Positions 26,601 to 33,249 of a stretch of DNA of 64,000 nucleotides are shown here, piece by piece. How positions within the stretch are numbered: the first letter of the stretch is position 1; each line of letters starts with the position of its first letter. A model generated the notes under the pieces. The model had not been told where the DNA came from, did not search any database, and saw only the letters and a program-made list of their open reading frames with translations. The position numbers were made by a program, and so were the translations under genes. Origin of the DNA: Actinostola sp. cb2023 (taxonomy: Eukaryota; Cnidaria; Anthozoa; Actiniaria; Actinostolidae); assembly GCA_033675265.1 (NCBI GenBank), contig JAUJYZ010001292.1:496001-560000 (forward strand), written 5' to 3'.

Positions 26601-27679
26601 AAAATGGCGGGAAAACATGCATCGGCTGAAGCTAAAAATGATATTCCTTCCGCCCGTCAAGTCATTTAACCTTGAAGCTCAGAGTTTCCAGATAAAAGGA
26701 ATAATGTTTCGTTCATTTAAAGTGAGTTGACTTCAAGATCTGATTGCAGTTTCAATAATGATGACAAGTCTTACAGAAACCAAACAAAAACACACTCAGA
26801 CTTCAAGTGATTTTCGCTCTGTTCTTCTACAACAAAATGATATTCCTTCCGCCCGTCAAGTCATTTAACCTTAAAGCTCAGAGTTTCCAGATAAAAGGAA
26901 TAATGTTTCGTTCATTTAAAGTGAGTTGACTTCAAGATCTGATTGCAGTTTCAATAATGATGACAAGTCTTACAGAAACCAAACAAAAACACACTCAGAC
27001 TTCAAGTGATTTTCGCTCTGTTCTTCTACAACAACCTCAACAACTTCCAACTATAGCAAATACAGTCTACATGGTATATAATATCATAGAATAGCACGTT
27101 AAATATCATTCCAAGTCTGAGGTAGGAAATGTTTGTCGATTGAGTTAAAATGTCGACAAGTCGTTCATTCAATCATGACTCAGCTTTGAACTTTGCAAAT
27201 GAAAACAACGCGGATATGATTTTTAGCAAAAAAGCAACCCTGAAGTGGTCAGGAGAACTTCATAAGACATCAAAAACCTTAGGAAAGATAAGAGATAAAA
27301 AGCATCGATGTGGATTAGGAAAAACTTGTGATCTTTAGCCCGACGAAGCTTATCAAGGGATGTGACAGACTATTGTCAGTATTTGATAAGCACATGCCTT
27401 TTGACATATAAACAGCAGTTATTCAATAACTAGAATACAGAAGAGAGGAAGGAGAAACGATGATATTGAATAAAACACACAGCTACCAACATACTAAAGC
27501 AGAATTCATATCTTCGCTTCGTCGCTTTAATAAAATTCATGGACTCGAAGTCAAAGCAAATCTCGCACAAATCAACAAAATATAAATTTGCATGAAAGAC
27601 TTACAGTTATGCTGTATTCAAAGTCTTTGTCGAGTCCACCAACTTGTACAGTGCAAGAGTAAGTCTTTGTTTTCCCCAT
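2335..27679 (-). CDS. EPB41-like: Protein 4.1 family FERM protein, 14 exons, 3' end missing
   Basis: Spliced CDS on the minus strand: 27605-27679, 16801-16905, 15869-15917, 14739-14811, 13330-13501, 5758-5804, 5172-5259, 4872-4960, 4694-4760, 3404-3504, 3125-3193, 2837-2943, 2472-2627, 2335-2377. Every intron is GT..AG and all phases join without a frame break (about 414 residues). Visible motifs in order: F1 (KGQFVFEKLCDFISLVEKEY), F2 (FAVKFYPDNPTTLREDITR, LLGSYIVQAELGDY), F3 (ASKRLWKVCVEHHSFF), FERM-adjacent (GSRFRYSGRTQHQ ... SSKRFSSK), then a Lys/Glu-rich stretch. Proteins of this family link membrane proteins to the spectrin-actin skeleton under the plasma membrane and at septate-type junctions. 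The FERM-adjacent motif points to EPB41/41L1-3/coracle rather than ezrin or EPB41L5. The F3 strand region (GISAWGVEVFHNNRLMQRF) is quite divergent. The actin-binding and C-terminal domains are not seen and probably lie beyond the left edge. Confidence 0.93.
2472..2627 (-). CDS. EPB41-like: Protein 4.1 exon 13 (Lys/Glu-rich)
   Basis: Acceptor TTTACCAAG is chosen because it alone gives the phase needed by exon 12; the donor is GTTTGT. Encodes a highly charged, probably coiled or disordered segment (DDDTKKDKINKGVEHDEKKD, then Glu/Lys-rich). Confidence 0.8.
2837..2943 (-). CDS. EPB41-like: Protein 4.1 exon 12 (FERM-adjacent segment)
   Basis: Acceptor GTATACAG, donor GTAAGT. Encodes GRTQHQARHNDEVTLRDQPS then FNRVSSKRFSSKILD. 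In vertebrate protein 4.1 this segment carries phosphorylation sites that regulate FERM binding; the Ser/Arg character is kept here. Confidence 0.94.
3004..3124. repeat. Degenerate copies of exon 11's 5' splice site
   Basis: The end of exon 11 and its donor (plus strand TTACCTGTATCTGAACC..ACCCCAGTT) recur in diverged form at about 3060-3100 and 3024-3043. Both keep the plus-strand AC that is GT on the coding strand. Confidence 0.65.
3125..3193 (-). CDS. EPB41-like: Protein 4.1 exon 11 (end of F3 to FERM-adjacent)
   Basis: Acceptor TTTTTCAG, donor GTAACA. Encodes LKTPAPIQSSSGFLKLGSRF then RY. Together with exon 12 it forms the FERM-adjacent signature GSRFRYSGRTQ. Confidence 0.95.
3404..3504 (-). 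CDS. EPB41-like: Protein 4.1 exon 10 (F3 lobe), acceptor duplicated in an array
   Basis: Encodes DDHYRATIVSFRFSSRRASK then RLWKVCVEHHSFF. The acceptor is ATCAATAG before position 3504; donor GTAATG. Phase 0 at the start fits exon 9 exactly. The first 29 bases of the exon and its acceptor are repeated 13 times in the 63-bp array just upstream (3523-4341). Confidence 0.93.
3476..4380. repeat. 63-bp minisatellite built from an exon edge
   Basis: Thirteen near-identical 63-bp units (3523-4341), a partial unit that overlaps exon 10 of the protein 4.1 gene (3476-3522), and a diverged last unit (4344-4380). On the minus strand each unit contains TTGTTACAATAG followed by the first 29 bases of exon 10, so each carries a copy of the 3' splice site. 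The unit next to the true exon lacks 16 bp. Confidence 0.95.
4384..4646 (-). mobile_element. MITE, family 1, copy 2
   Basis: Inverted relative of 1044-1290 with the same motif order. It lies directly beside the end of the 63-bp array and has about 20 extra A/T bases in one internal block. Confidence 0.75.
4694..4760 (-). CDS. EPB41-like: Protein 4.1 exon 9 (F3 lobe)
   Basis: Acceptor CTTTTACAG, donor GTGAGT. Encodes PKIITISFKSKKFSLTLRAP, matching 'WPKILKISYKRS.F.IKIRP' of the family. It ends in phase 0, as the next exon requires. Confidence 0.94.
4872..4960 (-). CDS. EPB41-like: Protein 4.1 exon 8 (F3 lobe)
   Basis: Acceptor ATCCTAG, donor GTGAGT, starts phase 0 and ends phase 2. Encodes DAEGQAVTLGISAWGVEVFH then NNRLMQRFIW. 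The PH-like F3 strand is recognisable but diverged from bilaterian forms. Confidence 0.93.
5172..5259 (-). CDS. EPB41-like: Protein 4.1 exon 7 (F2 to F3)
   Basis: Acceptor TTTTCAG, donor GTAAGT. Encodes GMSPCDAEFQYLDNVRKLPL then YGRDLHQAW, equal to the family's GMTPAEAE..FLENAKKLSMYGVDLH. Confidence 0.96.
5758..5804 (-). CDS. EPB41-like: Protein 4.1 exon 6 (F2 lobe)
   Basis: A 47-bp exon between TTGTTTAG and GTAAGT. Encodes PSEVVNKVAEFHKKHV, the F2 helix that precedes the GMSP motif. It is separated from exon 5 by a 7.5-kb intron full of mobile elements. Confidence 0.93.
5805..6049. other. Intron 5, left end
   Basis: AT-rich intronic sequence with no feature recognised. Confidence 0.5.
6050..6870 (+). 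mobile_element. Non-autonomous element, family 2, copy A
   Basis: Diverged but collinear with the reverse complement of 17375-18145. Shared blocks include CGCGC.CTGATTGG, ATGAGGCTAT..AAACA.GGTT, CTCAG.AACGTCCATC and AAATACGACAAA. The short plus-strand ORF at 6634 lies in it but is not kept open in copy B, so I read it as non-coding. True ends were not determined. Confidence 0.6.
7133..11394. mobile_element. 4.26-kb foldback element with ACAACTGTTGT palindromes
   Basis: Two arms of about 1.65 kb (7133-8786 and about 9620-11394) are inverted copies of each other, beginning AACAAATAGAAAACG and ending in its complement. Small ORFs of one arm recur, inverted, in the other. The arms and the centre carry many copies of the palindrome ACAACTGTTGT/ACAACAGTTGT, and a roughly 170-bp unit containing four of them is tandemly repeated at the inner arm ends. 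I see no transposase; a central stretch (8790-9350) is single-copy. No target-site duplication was certain. It sits in intron 5 of the protein 4.1 gene. Confidence 0.9.
11395..11775. other. Intron 5 segment
   Basis: Intronic sequence with no recognised feature. Confidence 0.4.
11776..12758. mobile_element. TTAA-flanked, piggyBac-like non-autonomous element
   Basis: Bounded by TTAA on both sides, with imperfect terminal repeats CCCATTGACTCCT and AGGAGCGAATGGG. TTAA duplication and CCC..GGG ends are the hallmark of piggyBac-type elements. About 980 bp, with no transposase. The short ORFs inside match nothing I know. Confidence 0.75.
12759..13329. other. Intron 5, right end
   Basis: Intronic sequence; an A/T run near 13090-13130. 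No feature recognised. Confidence 0.4.
13330..13501 (-). CDS. EPB41-like: Protein 4.1 exon 5 (F2 lobe)
   Basis: Acceptor TTGTAG, donor GTAAAG, 57 codons plus one base. Encodes YQFVLQLREDLLKGRLQCSN and LLGSYIVQAELGDYNLE, the diagnostic F2 core, ending KEFKFLSKQ. Confidence 0.96.
13555..14467. mobile_element. Tc1/mariner-type MITE
   Basis: TA duplications flank terminal repeats that start CAGTACCGATCGAAACTAAC and end in the near-perfect complement. The CAGT terminus and TA target fit Tc1/mariner. Both ends carry repeated TTTGCTTTGCGTTTG blocks. It lies in intron 4 and has no transposase. Confidence 0.8.
14739..14811 (-). CDS. EPB41-like: Protein 4.1 exon 4 (F2 lobe)
   Basis: Acceptor TTGCAG, donor GTATTG. 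Encodes PLHFYFAVKFYPDNPTTLRE then DITR, the very conserved start of F2. A 45-bp minisatellite starts about 20 bp upstream of the acceptor (14829 onward). Confidence 0.95.
14829..15364. repeat. 45-bp minisatellite
   Basis: About 12 units of TATTGGACTCACTATTACTG.. with period 44-45 bp; units alternate GGTATAC and GGTGTAC. As 45 is a multiple of three and the unit has no stop in several frames, long but meaningless ORFs appear on both strands. It starts beside exon 4 of the protein 4.1 gene. Confidence 0.95.
15359..15481. mobile_element. Hairpin element in the last minisatellite unit
   Basis: An inverted repeat with arms AGAGCAGATTTCGT..GACTGTGAAAAA and its complement splits one 45-bp unit between TGTATGAT and ATCAGAC, so it entered the array after the array formed. 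Confidence 0.75.
15485..15620. mobile_element. Short palindromic MITE
   Basis: Arms ATTATCCTATACATGTATAT and its near complement ending ATAGGATAATAAT; no coding capacity. Confidence 0.65.
15869..15917 (-). CDS. EPB41-like: Protein 4.1 exon 3 (F1-F2 linker)
   Basis: Begins phase 0 after ACTAG and ends phase 1 before GTTAGT. Encodes FNWLEMDKGIVSQMRK, matching the family's 'WLD..K.I..Q..' segment. Confidence 0.92.
16264..16759. mobile_element. MITE with repeated CTACTTTCGG motifs
   Basis: Terminal repeats TATACCGTAAAGTTCCGAAA and its complement with one mismatch. Just inside both ends, G(C/T)TACTTTCGG-type motifs followed by G runs occur about ten times. The TA-rich ends suggest Tc1/mariner. 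Intron 2 of the protein 4.1 gene. Confidence 0.8.
16801..16905 (-). CDS. EPB41-like: Protein 4.1 exon 2 (F1 lobe)
   Basis: Thirty-five codons, phase 0 at both ends, between TTCTAG and GTAACT. Encodes KTTKGQFVFEKLCDFISLVE and on to EYFSLRYIDEKDGQ, the typical F1 helix and strand of protein 4.1. Confidence 0.95.
17085..17140. repeat. Microsatellite plus CTTTATT tail
   Basis: CAATA repeats followed by ACTTTATTTATACAC. Similar (AAT)n..CTTTATT junctions occur at 30660-30700, 42890-42920 and 55676-55710, and may be retroelement 3' ends. Confidence 0.35.
17375..18145 (-). mobile_element. Non-autonomous element, family 2, copy B
   Basis: Inverted, diverged relative of 6050-6870. The adjoining 17180-17370 shares a GAAGTTTGGGAGAA..TCTCGAG block with the right end of the foldback element, so the two may be related. 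Confidence 0.6.
18146..18444. promoter_or_regulatory. 5' flank of the recombinase gene with inverted repeat
   Basis: Contains GTCCGGTATCCTA motifs at 18246 and 18320-18345 in both orientations, the second as a near-perfect hairpin (CCGGTATCCTAGGATACCGG). It could be an element boundary or a promoter-proximal structure; this is inference. Confidence 0.35.
18445..19791 (+). CDS. Crypton-like tyrosine recombinase (KIAA1958/DUF3504 type)
   Basis: A single uninterrupted ORF of 448 residues. Residues 1-40 are acidic, followed by an N-terminal SAM-like DNA-binding region (about 40-150) and a catalytic domain (about 160-370). The tyrosine-recombinase residues are present: R198 in LHFGFRARDESRKL, the HxxR pair H324/R327 in NHSVRKT, H350 in SGHKNLKS and the nucleophile Y359 in SLDSYN. 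Such proteins come from Crypton transposons or their domesticated descendants (QRICH1, ZMYM2-4 and KIAA1958 relatives) and cut and rejoin DNA through a 3'-phosphotyrosine. The ATG sits in ATGGCTGACGATGATG; AATAAA occurs at 20045. It lies antisense within intron 1 of the protein 4.1 gene. The last residues after about 438 appear to be out of frame (see findings). Confidence 0.9.
   Translation: MADDDERSDSEFYYPEYSENNENEAQNNEENFSMADVQSFIEGQRPENTIKKTQYDVNVWQRYLSGVGETREIESIPSHELNILVCRFFIDIQKKDGGAYEPSSLTSFHRSLQRYLNDKQSNINIFKDQEFAKSREVLKAKKKQLVERNAKGNRPQAAHGLTDEEEDLLFTSGEFGERSPESLQRTVWWLLSLHFGFRARDESRKLKWGDISLGTESVTGREVLTWDAERGSKTRHGESHRAFKPTAHATNNERCPVKFYKIFQSHRPTEMLNPESPFYLAINHKRNPTSNVWYCKSPLGKNEIGNLLSKAAKRVGLTGNVSNHSVRKTCISRLMDAEVPTNYVAQLSGHKNLKSLDSYNTASSSHQREMSLTLSRSKNPLSTMATSTPLSACSDVQSEDLDKINTATSSSSTEPGPSGLFSGSSIGRVEGCSFTFNITHQHTNTWKY
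19845..20825. other. 3' flank of the recombinase, short inverted repeats
   Basis: Holds AATAAA at 20045-20050, an inverted repeat at 20278-20347 (GTTATTTAC..GTAAATAAC arms with a GTCCGTAC centre) and a second at 20475-20585 with AATTTGGAATAATTTG-like arms. No gene. Confidence 0.5.
20965..21238. mobile_element. Palindromic MITE
   Basis: Arms CCCATCACAAGAAAGAGCAT and its complement, with a second inner arm pair AAACTGCAAA..ACAAAGAAATGTATG; non-coding. Confidence 0.65.
21245..22833. mobile_element. TIR element, about 1.6 kb
   Basis: Ends ATACCACTATCTGAAAAAT and ATTTTTCAGATAGTGGTAT. Short ORFs only; no transposase recognised. Confidence 0.75.
22838..22965. mobile_element. Short palindrome
   Basis: Arms AATAGCATGGTTTGTACGTG and its near complement, with TTTGGGATAAATACC/GGTATTTATCCCAAA following. 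Confidence 0.65.
23603..24427 (+). mobile_element. ACTCGGGC element, copy 1
   Basis: Starts ACTCGGGCCCAGGCCG with a hairpin of GGCCCAGGCCGCAGGCC type, ends GCCCGAGTGAACGCTCATTG..GTCTTGT with a second hairpin. It sits inside an (ATT)n tract, with T on both sides. It also holds a TAG trinucleotide run and a repeated 'AATCAAATGAACTCAAAG' block. Almost the same sequence occurs inverted at 29854-30660. Non-coding. Confidence 0.85.
24670..24840. mobile_element. Short inverted repeat
   Basis: Arms GACCGATTCCGAACATGGCG and its complement around a 30-bp loop; non-coding. Confidence 0.65.
24841..25457. other. Intron 1 segment
   Basis: No feature recognised. An open frame at about 24984-25394 (plus) matches no known protein and lacks an ATG at its start. 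Confidence 0.4.
25466..25750. mobile_element. hAT-like MITE with 8-bp target duplication
   Basis: Flanked by TGTGAGAG on both sides (25458-25465 and 25751-25758). Ends GGGGACATTGGGG and CCCCAATGCCCCCC. The interior repeats the motif CACCGCAACACCGCAA on one side and relatives throughout. An 8-bp duplication is typical of hAT elements. Confidence 0.85.
25759..26640. other. Intron 1 segment
   Basis: AT-rich, no exon or repeat recognised. Confidence 0.4.
26641..27038. repeat. 199-bp tandem duplication
   Basis: Two almost identical copies, starting ATATTCCTTCCGCCCGTCAA at 26641 and 26840. Only one or two differences are visible, so the duplication is recent. Confidence 0.95.
27605..27679 (-). 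CDS. EPB41-like: Protein 4.1 exon 1 (start codon, F1 lobe)
   Basis: Encodes MGKTKTYSCTVQVGGLDKDF and ends GT|GTAAGT-type (donor GTAAGT at 27604-27599), phase 0. The ATG at 27679 is the first in frame; an in-frame TAA lies a few codons upstream, so this is the initiator unless a CACAG just before it is a splice acceptor. The sequence fits the first strand pair of the FERM F1 ubiquitin-like lobe. Confidence 0.85.
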
Positions 27680-27970
27680 TTCTGTGAAAATGCAGATATT
27701 TTAGCTCTCGTTCGGCAGACCTTCCCACAAGCAAAGCCTCGTTATGGTATACCTGCAGTGCACCATGGGAAGTGGTCACGCAATCATCATTACAAGTAAA
27801 CATTCATTCCGTTCAGAAAAAAATGAATGAATAATAACGTATTTATTGAAATGATCATAGCTTACAACAGTATCAAACTTTAAAAAAGTGAAAGTAGAAA
27901 TGTTAAATTTGAATTAAGAAGAAAAACACGAAAAATCTAAAATGAAAGTCGAGCAGTTTCAGTTCATTGA
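27680..27970 (-). promoter_or_regulatory. Upstream region of the protein 4.1 start codon
   Basis: Sequence 5' of the initiator ATG. It may hold the 5' UTR or a CACAG splice acceptor just before the ATG; no clear promoter motif is visible. Confidence 0.35.
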
Positions 27971-29423
27971 TAGACCACGTGTCATTCCCATGGAGTATTA
28001 TTACTCGGGCCCTTCCGAAGGAAGCCCGAGTTATAAAATGGGCTTTCTTGTTTTTTTTATTATTATTTTTCTCATGGTCACGGAATGAAGAAAAAATGCG
28101 AAGAATGAAGAAAGAATGCGATGTATTTGATCGTATCGAGTTTCAAGATTTCTCAGCATAGATCTTCAAGCTATTAAAGGTCAGGATTCTAGTTGATCGT
28201 TCGACGATGAAGCTAAGGCGCGTTTAATTTGTTTTTGTTATAAATGAAACGACATCTTTCAGAGTGGGCCCACACGAATCGGCGTATGCTTTTGTCTGTG
28301 AAACAAGACGCTCAATGAGCGTACACTCGGGCTTATGACAAGGACAATGTCAGTTGCGTGAGGAGAGACCTGACAATGACTGACAGTTGCGTGACGAGGG
28401 AGACTATGTATATACATGTATGTGTCGAGTTCATTTGATTTGACTTTGACTTTGAGTTCATTTGATTACCTTTTAGTTACCCTTCTAGCTTCAGATCCCC
28501 AAACGTCGAGTTTGGAATCGAGTTCGAGTTCGGGTTCGAGTTACGGTTCGAACGTCGAATAAAACAAGGACATCTTCTTCAATACAATATCATTTCTCTG
28601 ACGTCATGACAATCAGTGACAGTTGAGTGACGAGGGAGACTATGTGTCGGGTGAGTACGTACATGATACGTCTTGAGGTTGCATAGGTCAGATGGTTCTG
28701 ATAACGCCCTCACGTTTGTTTTTGTTAAATATATTTTAAGCGAGCTTCTAGTCCTTCTACCACTTCTAGTCATTGAACGATGAACTAGAATCCTGACCTT
28801 TAATAGCTTGCAGATCTACAGCTGCTTTCAAAACTAAGATTCAAATCTACTTGAGTCCTGTGTGGTCCGTGTGTCTTCCGTCCATTTGATTTTTTTAAAT
28901 ATTAAAATTCACCAAAATACAATTTTGGAGTTTGAATTTTTGTTTTTCATCATTTTGGAAATCGATTGTTACCCAAAAATGCCAATTTCCTTTTTTCGAA
29001 AAATACAAATTACCCAACGTTTACTGAAATTAAAAATCGAAATTCATTTTTCGTTTATTGAAAAAAGGAAAATTAGAAAATTGAAAAAGTTGACTCTGCA
29101 GGGGAGGGGTAAAAACTTATCTTCACTCACTCCCAGGCTCTCCCGGCGATCAATGGATAAATATGTGCATCTAATTAAAAATGGCCGGTGACTACTTCGA
29201 TGGACAGCCAGTAGGTTTTAGTGGATTTAGAGGGTTTAAAATCACTTTGATATCTTAAGTTTTGACTTGGCAAGTTTTATGTGGATTTAAAGCAGGCTAG
29301 AAACGAAATATTTTGCACAGAACGACTACTGGACTAGGTTTATACGTGGGTTTATAAAGGAGTTCTGATCGTGAGTGAACTATTACTTCGTACGCACACT
29401 TCACGTCAGTGCTGTAAGTGATG

Positions 29424-29842
29424 ATCGACTCTGAATAACTTCACACTGACAGCATTACAAAACATCAATAGATATACATTGAATACATTTATATAATCAC
29501 AATGAATATTCAGAAACTTATTCGTTTTGTACATGTATCTACTGAAGTTATTATCGAGTGATTTATTAAACACAAAACATCAATCTACACATGATTTGCA
29601 AGTTCTGGAAAATGGTGTGGAACTGGAAACTAACAGTTTATTTCAGTTCATCATATATGCAGAACTTGCAAATCATGTGTAGATTGATGTTTTGTGTTTA
29701 ATAAATCACTCGATAATAACTTCAGTAGATACATGTACAAAACGAATAAGTTTCTGAATATTCATTGTGATTATATAAATGTATTCAATGTATATCTATT
29801 GATGTTTTGTAATGCTGTCAGTGTGAAGTTCTTCAGAGTCGA
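29424..29842. mobile_element. Palindrome in the foldback loop
   Basis: Arms of about 180 bp, nearly identical: ATCGACTCTGAA.. and ..TTCAGAGTCGAT, with ACACATGATTTGCAAGTTCT flanking a loop of about 50 bp. Confidence 0.9.
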
Positions 29843-29853
29843 TAATAATAATA

Positions 29854-30660
29854 ACAAGACGCTCAATGAGCGTTCACTCGGGCATTGTGAAAAGGAAAAT
29901 GTCAGTTGTTCGAGGAAGTACTTGAAAATGAATGCCAGTTGGTTGAAGAACAAGGACAATGTCAGCTGCGCGAGGAGAGACCTGACAATGACTGACAGTT
30001 GCGTGACGAGGGAGACTATGTATATACATGTATGTGTCGAGTTCATTTGATTTGCCTTTGAGTTCATTTGATTACCTTTTGACTTTGAGTTCAATTGATT
30101 TGATTTTGATTTGATTTGATTTGATTTGATCAGATCCCGAAACGTCGAGTTTGGAATCGAGTTCGGGTTCGAGTTACGGTTCGAACGTCGAATAAAACAA
30201 GGACATCTTCTTCAATACAATATAATTTCTCTGACGTCATGACAATCAGTGACAGTTGAGTGACGAGGGAGACTATTAGTCCGGTGAGTACGAACATGAT
30301 ACGTCTTGAGGTTGCATAGGTCAGATGGTTCCGATAACGGCCTCGCGTTTGTTTAAAAATATATATATTTTAAGCGAGCTTCTAGTCCTTTTACCATTTC
30401 TAGTCATTGAACGATGAACTAGAATCCTGACCTTTTAATAGCTTGAAGATCTATAGCTGCTTTCAAAACTAAGATTCATAATCTACTTGAGTCCTGTGTC
30501 TCCTTTATCTTTTCAAATCTGCGGAGTAATCTTGAAACTCCGGATACGATTAAATACGTCGCATACTCGTCATTTTGAAGCCGAACAAAACTACTACTAC
30601 TACTACTACTACCGAAATCCGCATTTTCTAACTCGGGCGGCCTGCGGCCTGGGCCCGAGT
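29854..30660 (-). mobile_element. ACTCGGGC element, copy 3
   Basis: Near-identical inverted copy of 23603-24427, again placed in an AAT-repeat tract (AATAATAATAATA before, AATAATAATAAT after). It has one extra GATTTGATTT repeat block. Confidence 0.9.
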
Positions 30661-32731
30661 AATAATAATAATAATAATAATAATAACCTTTATTAACGTG
30701 TCAAATTACCTAGCTTACACAAGTGTAAACTAATTGAGGACACCTATCTACCTAAAAAATCTACACCCATACCCAAACCCAAAGCCCCACCTAATTTCCC
30801 CAACCCCTCCCCCCTTATTTAAAATCTATCTGGCGTAAAATATTAAAATTTCGATCATCACTTACAGCACTGACGTGAAGTGTGCGTACGAAGTAATAGT
30901 TCACTCACGATCAGAACTCCTTTATAAACCCACGTATAAACCTAGTCCAGTAGTCGTTCTGTGCAAAATATTTCGTTTCTAGCCTGCGTTAAATCCACAT
31001 AAAACTTGCCAAGTCAAAACTTAAGATATCAAAGTGATTTTAAATCCTCTAAATCCACTAAAACCTACTGGCTGTCCATCGAAGTAGTCACCGGCCATTT
31101 TTAATTAGATGCACATATTATCCATTGATCGCCGGGAGAGCCTGGGAGTGAGTGAAGATAAGGTTTTTACCCCTCCCCTGCAGAGTCAACTTTTTCAATT
31201 TTCTAATTTTCCTTTTTTCAAAAAACGAAAAATGAATTTCAATTTTTAATTTCAGTAAACATTGGGTAATTTGTATTTTTCGAAAAACGGAAATTGCCAT
31301 TTTTGGGTAAAAATCGATTTCCAAAATGATGAAAAACAAAAATTCAAACTCCAAAATTGTATTTTGGTGAATTTTAATATTTTTAAAAATCAAATGGACG
31401 GAAGACACACGGACCCTGTGTGTCGTTTGTTTTTTTCTTATCTGCTGAGTAATCTTGAAACTCGATACGATTAAATACGTCGCATACTTTCGTCATTCTT
31501 TAACCGAACAAAAACTACGACTACTACCGAAAAACGCATTTTATAACTCGGGCTTCCTTCGGAAGGGCCCGAGTAATGAGCGTGTTTAAAGCCCGTGTTT
31601 TATCGGCTGTTGTACGACGCCGTTCCACAAACTCGAACTCATCAAAAAATGAATTGAAAAGCAAATGAAATGAACTCAAAAAGTACCATGACCTCGCTAT
31701 GTTGTCATGTTTGTTGCTAATTGTAATAGTACGTGTACAGCTATGTCCATTAAACTCACGACCAGCGATGTAACTACATCTATTGACAAAAAGCTATATG
31801 TACAGAAGTCATGCAAACAGTCGAGCCAGTCGAGCTATTTTCAGTAACTCATGATGGATGTTTAGTTCATTCCACGTTTGCAAAGGTTTTTTTTATAGGC
31901 CATGCCGTTAAAAACCCGTTAGCAGCTTCGTCGAGCTTCGCCAGATCATAGTCTGAATCGTCTGGATGTTATATTATTATGTCTCTGAAGCTAGAGAGCG
32001 AGGGTTTGATTTTCCAGTAGATTTTGTTTTGTTAGCTAATCTCGCTTTGCTTGCTGCCTGACTGTCGTCACGCGCCGTGAAAAACCGTTTAAAATGTATT
32101 CGACAGTAAAACGAAACACATTTCTCAGATATATAATGATGGATGTTTATTTGATTCGACGTTTGAAAAATTCAGAAGGAAAAGAAATCGTATAAATCGT
32201 ACTTCAAAGGTCAATGTACGAAATTTGGGATCATGCCAAAGTAGTTTTAATAGCCTATTTATATACTTGTTCTATGCTCAAATGGGCCAAATAGTCAGTG
32301 AACGGCAAAAATACAATCGAAATCAAAACGTCATTAGATTTTAGGGATCTGTTACAGAAGAAGACGCTCAATGAGCATCGATAAAGATCTCCGACTCTTC
32401 GAAGTATACGTTTATGGTACGTATTTAAACGTACTTGAGGTCACTTGAGGTTGCATATTCATGGCGCCACAAACGGGTCGAATGGTTTCCGAACGCCTAT
32501 CGAACTAAATCCGAAAGTATGATTCGCTCTCACAACATATTCAATAACACATAGTACAATTCGGTCATTTTTCTCTATGCTCACCCATACATAGTCTCCC
32601 TCGTCACGCGAATGCAACTGTCTTTGTCCTTGTCATAAAGCCCGAGTATACGCTCATTGAGCGTCTTGTTTCTTTATACATTTAACAAATTTTAAAAGAA
32701 TGTAATACTCCACGGTGACTGTGACACGTGG

Positions 32732-33249
32732 TCTGAAATGGGAAAACATCACGCCCAAGGTAAATAGTTTAGTTTTTTCTTATAGCGGTTCTTCCTATAT
32801 TCGGCTGGTAGGAGTGGTCGTCTTTTTTAGTTTGGTCAAGTTCTGGTATTTTTAGGGTATTTTTTTATTACGCTTGTTTATTAATAACTGGATGAACACA
32901 GATAAAGTAAACGAAATCGTCAGAGAACAAAGCGCATTCCGTCTTGAAATATTATACGGTTTGGCATTTTGTAGGATGTTTTAAAAATTCCCCTACAGTA
33001 CTCTAGCTTTTATCTTGAAGAAGCAGCCCCCTCTCCCCTCACTTCGTCTCCCGCCCCCCTCACTTCAGTCGATTCTTCCCTCACTTCGTCTCCCCCGCCG
33101 AAACCCGGACTCCGGAACAACACATCACTAACGAAAATCATGAGGTATACGTATATACCAAGAGAAAATGAGGTAAGAGAAGGAATCCCTGGTACCCCAC
33201 CATGTGCCCCGTTAATTCTATTTTTAGATCGAAGCTATTTTTAGCTTTA
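32732..33249. other. Intergenic sequence
   Basis: Contains a C/T-rich stretch with repeated CCCTCACTTCGTCTCC at 33035-33095. No gene. Confidence 0.45.

Larger units (their letters stand above)
28864..31415. mobile_element. 2.55-kb foldback element with CTGTGT target duplication
   Basis: Arms 28864-29430 and 30852-31415, beginning GGTCCGTGTGTCTTCCGTCC and ending in the complement. CTGTGT stands at both edges (28858-28863, 31416-31421). The loop holds a palindrome and copy 3 of the ACTCGGGC element. Confidence 0.85.
28303..31574 (-). mobile_element. ACTCGGGC element, copy 2 (split)
   Basis: Inverted copy: begins ACAAGACGCTCAATGAGCGT and ends GAAGGGCCCGAGT. It is interrupted at 28864 by a foldback element; the broken halves share CTGTGT on each side of the insertion. 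Confidence 0.8.
28005..32672 (+). mobile_element. ACTCGGGC element, copy 4 (split)
   Basis: Left part 28006-28302 starts ACTCGGGCCCTTCCGAAGGA with its hairpin; right part 31575-32672 ends GCCCGAGTATACGCTCATTG..GTCTTGT. Copy 2 lies between the halves. T flanks both ends. Confidence 0.65.
27971..32731. mobile_element. Transposon nest, outermost inverted repeat
   Basis: AGACCACGTGTCATTCCCAT..GGAGTATTA on the left (27971-27998) faces TAATACTCC..GTGACACGTGGTCT on the right (32703-32731). Everything between is a series of insertions within one another, listed as separate entries. Confidence 0.6.
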
